64,000 bases of DNA. Source: Strix aluco. Lineage: Eukaryota > Chordata > Aves > Strigiformes > Strigidae. This document shows, piece after piece, positions 14,101 through 26,500 of this stretch. How positions within the stretch are numbered: position 1 is the first letter of the stretch; every line of letters begins with the position of its first letter. The notes below the pieces were generated by a model. The model worked only from the letters and a program-made list of their open reading frames with translations, did not search any database and was not told where the DNA came from. The stretch spans positions 9,771,144 to 9,835,143 of the forward strand of contig NC_133946.1 of NCBI RefSeq assembly GCF_031877795.1, written 5' to 3'. Made by a program: the position numbers and the translations under genes.

Positions 14101-16732
14101 GGGTTCTAGCAGCCAGCTCTGCCATCCCTGCCAGGCAGCCACCACTGTGAGCTCAGGCGGGAGAGAGAAACTCACCCTTGCAAAGATGGCTCCTTTGCTA
14201 TTCACCACTGAAGGCACCCGAACCACTAAAGTTAGGTGAAATGAAAACAACCCTTAATTAAATGTATTTTAAAGCAGTAAAACCCTGTAAGCCATTCAGT
14301 GCAGGCCACAATTTTGCCTTAGTTCCTGGCCCTGCTTCATGATAGCAAGCAGTGAAAAAACCAAAAAGGTGTCTCTTTGCTTGAGTTCTCATCTTGATCT
14401 CTGCTCTCAGGAGCCCACAGCTGACACATCTTGCTGATCCTAATACGCATTACATGCTTGTGAACTGCAGTTGCCTGCAGCAGACAGGTAGACAAGCCTT
14501 GTCTACCAAAAACCACTGCCATTTCATTTTGAACTTTTCAACCTCTTCAGGTCTAATCTGAACAGCCTATCAGTACGTGACAGGAGATGGGTGATCACTA
14601 AGCTGAACTAGGTCTTTGGATACACAGCAACTTTTCGTCTCCCACAGCAATTCCAGCTTCTGAGAGTCAATACAAGACATTCTTACTGAAAAATACATGA
14701 AACAACAAACAATAAAGTTAAAAAAGAAATAATGGGCCAGCAGTCACATTTTTTTATATTATTTCTAGGAGCAGAAAATGGGTAAAAAAGGATATGTGAC
14801 CACCAGTAGTAGAAAAGGGTATTATCTTCCTGCTTAGGTTTTTCAGGCTATAATATGCTTCAGAAAATCCTATCTTAATATTTCCTGGAGAAGACAGAAA
14901 TTGTACAGTCCACTGCACTGATGGTAAGATCATTCTACAGTCTCATTGAAGTAATGTATAATAACAAAGCTAATAACAATATACTACACCAAAGTCATAT
15001 CCTATGAGAATATTGGCTAATTGGATAGATATCATTTAAGAGAGACATAATGTTTCAAAGAGCTACAATCATTTATAACATACTTAAAAATCTATTTTCA
15101 GATATAATGGCTACAGATATGTATACACGCCAGACTAAATTAATGGGCCAAATTACTGAGCTTGCTACAGCGATGGCATGCTGTAAGGGGGACCTAATTG
15201 GAAAGCAGCTGGTCTAAAAGAGCTAGTGGAAGATTTCCACAGGTCAGATACCTGCCAGTTTAAAATCTACTCTTACTGCTAACATCGAAGCTGTAAGGGC
15301 ATGTCCTGGGAGTAACCCGAAGGCTGGCAAGTGGCACAAGTTTTATTACACTCCCTTTTTCACCAGATCAGGTCTTTTGAAAGTCCCTCTCCAGAGAGGA
15401 GGCGAGTGGTAGAAGGTGTCTGATTCCTCCTCCCCGCCTGCAGCGTGGCAGCAAGGCTCCGGTGGGAATCCCTCCCAGTTCATAACTTCATAAGGGGCAT
15501 TATATGTGGAGGAACTCAACTCTTTTCGATTAATTGAAAAAAATCTCCCTATGTTACAGTGGTCAGTAAAACATTTGAAAATAGTGGGGAAAATGGAGAA
15601 ACGTTAATATACAACAATTTTAACCAAAATGCAACTGTTAACCAAAATACAATATGGTTTCCAGTGACACACCCTAGTCTCATCTCTTCCACTGGAAAAG
15701 CTGCTTTCAACATACACATATGAGGAACATCAACATAATTCACTAACAGCCTACAGCACACCACAATTTCTGCAATCAGTCCTCCTTTTAAAATAGGTTG
15801 ATGGGATCTGAGCACAGGCTTTTCTCATTACAAAAGCATCTTTTTGTACCCAGAAAAGTTTTATCTCTAATCCTTTAATTATATGCCTAGTTTAATTATA
15901 GCCTACATTTTGGTTAAAAATTAGATTGAAGCTGGTGTATAACGCACTGTCAGTGACCCCTTAAGCTACCAAGACGACTGGTCCACATTTCTTACTAAAA
16001 CAAATCTGAGAGGAGACACTTAAAATGTTTCCCAAGGGGCGAGTAACTTAGGTGTAAAAGACTCAGTCAACATCACAGACCTCCAGCTGCAGAACTGACT
16101 AATCATAACTTTTACAGCTTAATGAAGAAACTGAATACCAGTTCAACCAGAAATGCAGAAAGCCAAAGGATGTATCAGAAGTAAAGCTAAATTTGGGAAA
16201 GAATTTTACATTTCTTACAGGCTGGGAAACAGAGATATTAATTTTCACCCCAACAGATCCTTTTACCAGCAGGATTAAGTACATGGCATTTTAAGGACTT
16301 TTTCTAACACTTCTCTTGTTGCCTTTTCCACTGATTATTTTTACCCATAATGTCCCACATGAAGGTCAGCAAACACTTTCTCCCTGGTTACAATTAACAT
16401 AATGCAACACCTTAACTGTGCTAGGCTTCACTCTTGGTCATTTCTCTGCATCTCTGCTTCTTTAATATCTACTGCCTTTGTTTGTTTTTCTCACCTACCC
16501 TTTTTTCCCCTCAGTACTCTAGTTGGGCTTCATTCCAGCTGGTACAACCCATCAGTGACCATCGGCTGTTGTAAATGACACAGAAACAGAGATCCCTACC
16601 TGACACTTAACAATGTGAAAGGATGATCTGCAGAAGTCACAAACTATTCAAGACACACAGCCTCTTCTTGCATCCCCAGGTAAAAGTCATGGCGGTGGAA
16701 TGGCTGGATGATTTAAAATATTTATACTGAAG

Positions 16733-16818
16733 TATTTATATTAATACAGATTTATATTAACACAATTTTAAAATATAAATATTGCAGCATTTATATTGCA
16801 ATATTTATATTAACACAA
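16733..16818. repeat. Diverged AT-rich tandem repeat
   Basis: TTTATATTAACACAA occurs at 16751-16765 and exactly again at 16804-16818, a 53-bp period. A degenerate related copy (GTATTTATATTAATACAG) lies just upstream. Between them is ATATAAATATTGCAGCATTT, partly inverted relative to the unit. Confidence 0.6.
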
Positions 16819-19023
16819 ATTAAAGGAGGAGTATCTTGATAAACAGAATGACTGTTGAACATATTCTCTGTACTCTGGTGATTAAACTTTAAATTTAAAG
16901 CTTAAACTGCTGGTTTCGTAGCTTCACAGTCGCAGTGTTGAACATAAAAATATGGCTTAACTGCTTTTCTGAGGTTCACTTTCAAAATTTACTCAGAGTA
17001 AATATCCTCTGTCTGTAATTGAAAGGATGTTAGTCCCAGAACTGTATTTCCATAATGACTGCATCCTCATTACGATTCTCAAATTTTGTCAAGCACTTGC
17101 TCTGTTGATATTTTGTCAGTAAAGATTAATTAAACAAAAAGCACACGTGCGCTATGAATCTGAAATTGCAACGATGAACTGGTGTACATGGCTAAGTATA
17201 ATGGTGACACCAAAACCGAAATCAGAGGCATTTGGAATCCAAAAGTAGGAACGAAATGGTTTAAATCAATTACATACAACAACCCCTTCTACATGAAAGT
17301 GCAAGAAGAATTTCAGAAGAATGACACCACAGGTCTTTAACATTATGGCTACAGCTTTACTGGTAAACAAAATAGGCCAGAGATTGTTTATGCGGCTTAA
17401 TTGCCTGTGCTCTCACTAACATGTTTTTTGCCTGCTCACCCCGGGATCCCAGAGAGCAAGTGACTGGGCACAACTCGGGCGCTTGGAAATGCCAGGCTCC
17501 ACCCCGACAGCCAGCGTGGTCACTGCCAGTCCCTTCTGGAAAGAAAGCAAGCTCAGGTGTGCAGGAGGAAGCTGTGCCATGCCATTTGGCCTTGGGATGG
17601 AGAACAGCCACTGGCCCATTTTATTTAATTGTAAAGGCATGGTCTCTGGTGCATCTAAGAAGGTGTTGGCACAACACTTATTGCATCGTTCAGCACGCCC
17701 TCATTAAGCATCCTATTGCTCAGCCATGCACAGCTATCAAGATCCTCACAGCACACTCCCACTGCTGGGCACAGTGGGCGTTTCCCCATATGCTACGACA
17801 GACCCCTACACACAAGAAGAATAAATGCCCAAGAGCGAACATGGTGCACCACTCTCCCGTGCTTCTCTCCACCAAAAAGACACAGTAGCCTAGCTGGTTT
17901 CTAGACACTTGGCGGCTTTCCAAAAAAAAGGTTTTGCTTGGGTTTAAGTGAACTATCGTATACTGTTTAATTCTAATACAGAAATTTCTTAGAAACAATG
18001 CTGAGCGTGAAATACAGCTACTGTATCTCAGACATCAGACAGAACCATAAGCCAAATGTGTCACAATCAAAATGCTTTTTCAAATATAATTTGAACTTAA
18101 ATCCAATCCACAGTTTGCCTTATGTTTTATCTCACCATTTAGAAGTAGGTCGTTATTTGTATCAACAGAAATGCTGTACACTGTTTTCCCCCTTCTTCAT
18201 GAAAGAAAAGACATGTTAAAGCTGCTGTATTGAATCCTCAGTAACAGTGGCACTTTCTCTTTGCTCCTAAGGGGTCCAGAATGTGCATTTCTAACCAATA
18301 ATGCACTCCAGCAGCACACTATTTGCAGTACTGCTGATAATCCTGTTTTCAAAGACCGTGAATGCTTTCAGACAGGGCTAGCCCTTATACACTATGGCAT
18401 CTGATCCAAAGTAACCCTGTGCTGGCTTACAGACTCACTGACTTCAAGGCAGCCTATTAAAACAAGACCTGAGTTCCGGGCAAACAATGCATATCAAGGG
18501 TACATTTGAGCCTCTAGGTTTTTAACGTGAATTAAGTCTCCTCTGCTTATCCTTAAAGATAGAACGACTGCGTCAAATAAACGTACTCAGCACCTCTGAG
18601 ATGTCAGTGACAATCATCTCCACAACCAAGCGAGAACCCAAGAATTTTTATTCTCAGCATCTCTGACATCAAGCAAAAACACTTGTGTAAACTGCTGGCA
18701 AAGCGCCTGTGTCGTATCCTTGTCTACTGATTGCTCCATACAGAGACTCACAGCCCGATCTTTCAGTTCACACACAAAGCTCGGTGCTAGGGAAACTGAA
18801 AGCCAGGGTCAGCCACACTGCTACCCTAGCTCCAATGACATTATTTTCTCCTGATTTCCCTGTATTCCCCAAAATCTGCAAGTTCCTGTCCACAGCTATA
18901 GGTATTTTCCCTGAAATATCTGGAACGTGTTAGATGCTGTGTTCATAAAATGATCACAAGAACAGTGCTGGCAAGTTGAGTTTAAGTATATACCATGCTA
19001 AGTTTGTTCATTTTTAAACAAAC

Positions 19024-19041
19024 AAAAAAAAAAAAAAAAAA
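19024..19041 (+). repeat. Poly-A run
   Basis: Eighteen A following AAACAAAC. A simple repeat with no associated element recognised. Confidence 0.85.
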
Positions 19042-22000
19042 GCAATGAAGCTTTTTGTTGAAGTATGAAGACTGAAGAGAAACTGGTTAGAAAAATCACC
19101 ATATTTTTAAATTATTGCTCTTCCCTGGCTTAACCGAAAAATGCAGAAAGTAAACAGTGGTGCTGAAAGTACTTCATATTTTCAGAACTCTTGGTTTGTG
19201 AATTCCAGGTGCTACTTCTCAGTCAGGCAGGAAAATTAGATTCTAAAAAACATTGATTTTAGCATGACAGTGTTTTTCTGAAGTTAATGACATGCAAATC
19301 ATTATGCATGTATTTACATTTTTGATTAGGACAAGATTGAGAAGTTAGAAAATAGAGCAATGATCCTCCTGTTGGTTTCAGCAAAGATGTTTCAGATATG
19401 CAAGAGACATGAATAGCTAACACAGAAGAAATAAGCAAAGGTCAAAAGTATTAAAAGGCTGAAGATAAATAATTTGTCTTTACTATCCTTATCAAAGAGT
19501 TCACACTATCTAGGGTAAATACTTTTTTAATTAATCAAAAACTAGTTTGATGGGAAGACCTACGTCACACTGGGACTCTGAGGGGCTTCTCTAGGAACTC
19601 ACAGTTCTGTTACCCAGCGAATGCTCGTCAAACTCCCCAACATAACAGTCTGACCTCAGAAGCAGTGAAATTGAAGTCTGCCAATGAAACTTAAGAAAGA
19701 AATTTGATCAAGCCATTGGAGTCTCTTGCATAATTCACTTTCTCTTCTTTGGACCGCTCTTGACTGATGCAGAGAAAGAGAAGCACACCTCCCACCCCTC
19801 CACCTTCCTCACATCCCAGATACCCTGCAGGCACATCCTAAAGGGCTAAAGCTGCAGGTCCACCCACTCCAGGAACACAGGGCAAGGAGCAGTACTATTT
19901 CTGAGACACAAACTACTCAGAAATTGCTGTGGTCACCAGCTGCGAGCAGCCTGTACTGAGAAAGAGCCGGGGCTATTTCTGAGTGGGGGATCTAAGTGAC
20001 CCAGGGGTTAAAGCATCTGAGAAATTTCTAAGCTAAAAAAACCCAGAAAGCTTCAATAACCTCAGCTGAGAGACAGAGAAGCACAAGTGTGAGGGAAAAG
20101 AGAAAAGCTGGGTCAGATGTAGGTGATAATCAACCTGCAGAAATTAAAAATTATTTTTTCTGGACATAACAGCAGTGGAAAGCATGAGTGCTGTGGGATA
20201 AAACAAGGGCTATCAAAAGACCTAGTCAGAATCAATGCAAAGAATTTGTCTGATGGCCCTGACTCTCAGCCATGTCTTCACGGGCTTTTAATTCTAGTTT
20301 ACAGCAAGGTGTGCAGGAATAATGCTGCATTTGGCCAGTCTTCAAGCCTGGCTACCTAAATTCAGCTGCTACCTTTTTCAGCTTAATTCTTCCAAACCAT
20401 CAGACCAATTGTGGCTAGAGAAGAGATACCAAAACTGCACTGTAGTTTGGAGGTGCTGCAGAAAATCATTGCAAATGCCTGGGTGGTGTTTATAACTAAT
20501 ATATATAAGTTTATATGGGCCATCAAATTTGGGACTGAGCAAAGCATTGCCCCTATTCATCAAGGGCCTTTTCAGGCCATTTTGTCTCCTTCTACAAGAC
20601 CAGGAGTGCTTCTCCTAACAGGGATTCAGCTAACCTGCTCACCCTCTCCTGCCACTGCAAGGAACTGAGCACTGACGACATTTCTCTTTCTCTTCGCTCT
20701 GTTTGCGGTTTGTGCTCATTTGATTTCTGGGAGATTAACATATTTGGCCTAACTGGAGTCCTTGGATTTTTAATATAGAAGATATGGTCAAAGTTAATGT
20801 TCTATGACATCCAGGAGGACAGCTGGGACTTCAGTGTCTCAGAGCTATGAAATGCATATACATGTCTGAAACTCACTACATTTCAGAGGTGCTGAGGCCC
20901 TGCTAGTTTCCACTCACATCCATACCCAAGCCTGAAAACTCCCACGGTGGTATCCAGCAACAGATCCAAAAATTTAACAGCAGGTGCTCCAGTTCACTAA
21001 CTGCAGCTGCAACTTTTAAACAGAACAGAAATCTGGAAAGGGTGGATTCATACTTTAACCCATTTTCTTGCTGCCTCCTGTTCCATCTAAGCTGGTGGAT
21101 GTGGAAGGGCTCCCTGTTTCCCACTGCAGACAGGAGATGGGGTGCTCATCAGCACCTTACTGAGCCCAAAGACCATCCTCCAGGCAGACCAGGCAACAGC
21201 CACTGCTGCTTCACCTACGTCCTCCCTCAGGTATAACAGGGCTAGGCACTATTTTCTATTATTTGTTTCACAATGACAAGCAGATTAAGGCCATGCTGTG
21301 CTGGGTGATACAAATGTATTATAAGAGGAACATGAGACTAGAAGGACGACGTTGTTTATTGATTCGCATTTGTCACAATCATAGGCAATTAGGCAATCAC
21401 AACTCTGAGTCAGACAGGTCCACAGGAAATCTAATCCACTCAACACACAGAGGGTTTTAAAATACCATTCTGTATCAATAACATAACATAGCATACCATA
21501 ACAAACATAAACACCTAAAGACACAGCTACAGACCTCGGGAAGAAAGTGGGGAAGATTAGAAGTATTATCAATTATAATCTCTGCCCTGAAGTACTTCAT
21601 CAAATAAACCACAAGAAGAAAAGCTGCAAAAAGGCCTACCACTAATTATATATTTATTCACAAGAGAGATGAGGTACTGTAAAACCTACATTAAAGTCTC
21701 ACACTGCTGAATTGCATTTCAGCCTAGTTACCTCCCAAGACTTTGATTATTTTAATGTGTTATTGCGTTTTTAATGTAAGCAAAGAAGAGCCATGCTACT
21801 TCACAGTTAAGTCACAACCTTGATCCACAAATAGCTTTAAACAAAGATAGCATTTGTTTTTGAGGACTTTTTTTTTTTTTCCCCCTGACAAAGACTCCCT
21901 TCAACAAGGCAGGTTATTCCGATGAGTTAAACAGAGCCAAGACCACAGGAAAGAAGAAAAAGAAGACCTACAAAAGGAAAGGATGTAAAAACTTTCAGGA

Positions 22001-22179
22001 GAAGAATAAATTCACTGGTGCGTTCAGTTACTTGCAGGGAGGTTTTGTGACCACCTGTGTTATTGAGCAAGGCCTACTTACACAGGTGTTTCAGACTAAG
22101 CACACCAACAGCTCGCCAGCAGCCGACTGAATTTCCCACTGCTTTTACTCCTCCATGGGACCCTCAGGAAGCACTTTTC

Positions 22180-23500
22180 CGCTATTCACACTCCGATCCC
22201 TTTCCCTTCTCCTACCTCACCCTGTCGCTCGCAGTCATGCAAGCTGCGTGAGGAAAGGTCGCTCCGCTTCGAGCGAGGATTTAGCATTCACCACTTCTTT
22301 GCTTACTTCTGTGCAAAAAGTCAGGCTGTCCTTGTACATCCACCAGCTACCGGCCCCCACCCATTTGAGAGCCGGGTCCACCCGGATACCTGCCTGCACC
22401 CGGCCTGCCCAGCCCACACCGCGCCCTCCCCTTCGCCGCCTCCCCACAGCCACGCACCCCCCCCTCACCCCCACCTTCAGCAGCCCCAAACGCGCCGCTT
22501 CACCGCTCCCATCCCCGGCGAGCAGCGAGGCCAGAAAGGCGCCTTCCAGCCAAGCGGCATCTCCCGCCCCTGCCCGCCGCCCTCCCCGGCTGTGAGACAA
22601 CGCTGCCCGCCCGCCGGCCGAACGAAACTCCGCCGCCAAAGTCAAGGGGCTGATGGGGAGCCCGCCCGCAGGCACCTCGGCTCCACGCCTTTCCCGCCCC
22701 CGACTCCCCGTTTCACCTGCCGCCGTGCAAGGGGGGACCAGCCACCGACCCCCCAGACGGGGCAGAGCCGGTCCCACGGGGCCAAACCGGCGGCCGCGGC
22801 CCCCCCAAGCCCCCGGGCCATGCCTACCTGTCGCGGGGCGCGCGACGGGGCGGGAAGCTGCGAGGGGGCGGCGGGCACAGCGCTGCCCTCACGCCCGGCT
22901 GCCGCCACCTCCACCACCGCCCGGGCTCAGCGGGGCCGCGTTTCCCAGGGCGGGCGGGCGGGGTGGGGGGGGGCCGGGCCGGGGAGCCGCCCCCCGCGCT
23001 CAGACAGGCAGCGCCCGCCTCGCTGCCCGGGCCGGCCCCCCCGCGCCTCAGCCCGCTCTGCCGTCGGTTCCCGCCGCTGCCGCCGCGCTTACCGGCTGCT
23101 CTCGCCGAGGGGCCGCGCCGTGCTGCGGCCGAGGGAGAGACGCCCCCAGCGCTGCCCCCCGCCCGCCCCATGTTGCCGCTCCGCTGAGGCGCCAGGGCGA
23201 GGGGCGCGCCACCGCGGTACTTGCCGCGGGGGGTCCGGCTGTCTGCCACCGCCGGTCCTTGCCCCCTCAATCTTCTTGGCTTTTTATTTTTTAATCTTGC
23301 TGCCCCCGCTCTCCTCCACGTCTGGCCCTGCCAGCGCAGTGTCCGCTGGGGGGTCCAAACGGAGCTCGAGGGCCCCGGTGCCTGCTGAGGGGCTCGGGCC
23401 GGCACCCCGGGGTGCTGAGCCACACACCAGCCAACTCCGCCGCTTGTAGGGACGAATATCGCAGCCGACTGGGGAAGGCTGAAACTTCTGACAGAGCGAT
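22180..23500. promoter_or_regulatory. CpG island, probable promoter
   Basis: This is a sharply bounded GC-rich block with very dense CpG, in strong contrast to the AT-rich flanks. It contains overlapping GGGCGG-type Sp1 boxes at 22948-22973, many CCGCC/GGCGG runs and no evident TATA box, the usual composition of a vertebrate CpG-island promoter. Long open frames on both strands (for example 22592-23449 plus, 22824-23660 minus) are expected from the GC bias. Their translations are low-complexity Pro/Arg/Ala/Gly and match nothing I recognise. Strong donor-like sites on the minus strand inside the block suggest leftward transcription. A bidirectional promoter is possible. Confidence 0.85.
22828..23093 (-). 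other. Candidate non-coding first exon(s) of a leftward gene
   Basis: On the minus strand the CpG island contains CGACAG|GTAGGC with the exon edge at 22828, and AGCCG|GTAAGC with the edge at 23093. A third donor, CAGAA|GTAAGC, has its edge at 22307. These fit alternative 5' exons of a transcript running toward position 1. The sequence between them shows no recognisable protein. Transcription start sites are not visible from sequence alone, and GC-rich DNA can give such sites by chance. Confidence 0.35.
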
Positions 23501-26500
23501 GTCCTAGAGGAACGGAAGGTGTGAGGCTCGACCCATGAGGGGGATCCAAGCATGGGGTGGGCGCAGGGACCACAAATCTGTGGGGAAATCCTGGACGGAG
23601 ATATGGGCACAGATGCAGGGAGGAGCTGCTGCCATTTCTCCACATCTTCCCAGACATCACGTACCTGCATTCCCGGGGCAGCTACAGCTCGGCAGGTAAC
23701 CCCAAACACCCCAGTTGGTCATGGCACGGGCCGAATCTCCAACAGCTCTCACTCATTTCCAGCTGGGATCACTGCCAAGCCACTGAAAGGAGTTGGAGAC
23801 ATGAGAACCGTAGTTTGAGTTCTTGATGGCCACAACAGAGATAGGACCAATACTTGGTAAAATATTGTTCTAAAAATGTTGTATCTTTGACTCTTTTTAT
23901 CCCCAAACAACACCAATTTTGAATTAATAATGCCACGTAGTGCAAATTTCAAGTTTCTCCACACAAGAATATGGATTTTAGACCACTTGAAGGAGTGGCA
24001 CAATGCCACACTGGATGTTAATGACTCTCACTATATTTTTTCTACATAAGCCATTTCAAAATAAATAGAACAGAAAATACACGTAAATATCTTTAGTAAC
24101 TCACCTTTGGACTTGCTGAACTGCTTTGTATAGTTACAAAACATTTTACTCCGGTAGCTCTCAAACGGCTCTTTTTAAACAAGAAATGTCCTTGAAAAGG
24201 AGAATATTCTTTAATATAGACAGAGCAACCATGTTACCTCATAAATATTAATGAACATTAAACTGCGTGCCATGAAAATAATTTTCATGCAAAAGGTCTT
24301 GTACACATAGGTGCATTCACCGGCAAAGTTCGCATGTAATTCTCCCTACTGGTTGCAAGTCCTTGGGGATACATTGAGGTCTTTCCTTTTAGATATAATG
24401 AAGGATGTTGGGAATGCCTCGCTCTGAAAATGTAACATCGTTATAGGAAATTAAAAGCAAACAAACCAACCCAGAAGCAAGCAAGCAAACAAACAAAAAG
24501 AAGGCTATTTTATTTGAATGGGAATTTCCTACCTCTTCTAAACTGATTTACCCATCCCTACATTTTGCTCTTTAAATTTTAAAGCATCTGAACATTTGTT
24601 CTGTCAGTCGAGAAAAAATGGACTTACTTAAACTCATGTTAGATCCCCAGGGGATATCATGGGAAAATAGGACAGCAGTGCTAAGAAGAAAAACTCCATC
24701 TCCTGCATCTTTTACAATTAAAAACTTGCAAACAATGAACAACAACAGCATCAAAAAAACCCAGTGAAAAGTATTTCCTTCCTCTTTATGCTGTAATTCA
24801 AAAGTCAATATTGAATCCAATGACCAGCGTACCAAAAGTGCAGATGAAAATTACTTACGTCAGCGGCAATAGCTGACAGTTGCTCTGCATGAAGTGCATA
24901 ATTCTGCGTCCATATTTTTACTGCTGTCTAATTAACACCTACTATCTTCATCAAATGTCAAATTAAAAGTCTCAAAGTACAATCAAATTGATTTGTATAT
25001 ATTTCTTTGTCAAGCCTAAAAGGCAAAATAAATTTGGCCTTCAAGTATTTTATAAATACTGATGGAGACAACAGGAAAGCACAAACAAATTTGTAAGTCC
25101 CCCAATTTTTTTAACTGTGATGTCTAAAACTTTACCTTGATGAGTTAAGTCCTACCAAAGCTTTTTCTATAATTAAATACATTTGCAGTTTCTAGATCTT
25201 CAGGTTCCTTTAAAAAAAAAAAAAATTTACAGTGACCTTCAGGAGCTTCAGCTGAGTAAGAGCTAAGAAAACTGGGACAAAGAAGCTACTCCCAACTATA
25301 ACCAGTTGCCTGAAAAATGTGGTAAGTAGGGATGTGATATTAGGAAATTGTCTGTAACATTTTATCTTTCCAAAAGCATAAGTAAGTAAAGCAAGAGCAA
25401 ATCTCTATATTTCACAGACATGATACAACTTTGCAGCTTGGGGGAACTTTCTTTCATGGACATGTTTGACTATTAATTATATTAGACTGGAGAAATAACA
25501 CTTTGTAGGCTGAGAGTGTTAGGTGGGATGAAACCCAATGTTTCTTATTTGCAGCAAAGGAAGTTTCAAGGACTTTTTAACCTCTCATTGTTTTAGATTA
25601 ATGACCTGATTTCAGTGCATTCTGGTAATTTTGAATGCAAGTCAGCATTAGATTTATTACAAGATTTTTAAACCTGCTGTCAAATGGAACCTGCATGTAG
25701 CTGAATTACAAAAATCGGGGTAGAACTAAAGCAATAATGTGGCAGATTCGAAATTCAGATTTCTTGTACAAGAGATAAAAAGTGAAATACTTTGTTAGAA
25801 ATACCCTACATATTCCTTATTCCTTGGCATTTTTATGTTTCCAAAAAGATCAAGTTGTATAAATTAGCTAGGAATTTTATTTAGATTTTTTTTGCACATT
25901 TGCTAAAACCCATAAAAAGCACTTTCATGGCCAACTTTAATATTTTAAATAATTCTGAAGAATGTATTTACTTGCAGATAAGATCTCAAACCCCTCGCTC
26001 TCTTAAATGGTCCTGCCCATAAGATCCTCACCACTGAATCTGATCCTTTTCTATGCTCTGTTCAATACTTTCAAAGTCTGACTTCCTAAGCTCCTTTTGG
26101 ATGTGATGTTTTGACATCTTTATCCCATTTTCATACTTTGCTTCCATACTTCTTCAGTATTTTCCCCCTTCCATTCAGAAATGGTTTATCAGCTGGCCTT
26201 AATAAGCCATCTTATTAAGATTAAACCAATACAAAGTTAAATTAATGCAGATTTTTTTTTTTCTGTGACTGTGAATAGATTTCTCCTGCAGTTCTTTAAG
26301 GATTCCTTCAAGAATAATAAAAGTCATTAAAAGCACCAGTTAGACACAGATCTGGAAGAAATATAAAATACATTAATATCTCCTGATGTAAGATTATTTT
26401 GCTCTTTAAAATAATAAGCCCTTTAAATATAATTACTTTGTGTCATTTTTTTATTAGGTTCCTCACACTCCAAGATAAAATACTTTTTTAAATTAATGAC

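Larger units (their letters stand above)
8116..22179. other. Non-coding, possibly intron of a leftward gene
   Basis: Fourteen kilobases without a recognisable exon or CR1. It includes homopolymer runs (A15 at 11652-11666, A18 at 19024-19041, T13 at 21868-21880), an AT-rich repeat at 16733-16818, and a GC-richer patch at about 13560-14170. That patch carries a 193-codon plus frame with no family resemblance. Because it lies on the side toward which the CpG-island donors point, it may be first-intron sequence. Confidence 0.5.

Noticed and set aside
13569..14150. 193-codon plus-strand frame in a GC-richer patch
   Set aside because: No recognisable domain, no clear start or splice context, and other frames overlap on both strands.
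22592..23660. Long open frames on both strands (285 and 278 codons) in the CpG island
   Set aside because: They overlap each other, are low-complexity Pro/Arg/Ala/Gly as expected from GC-rich DNA, and match no protein family.
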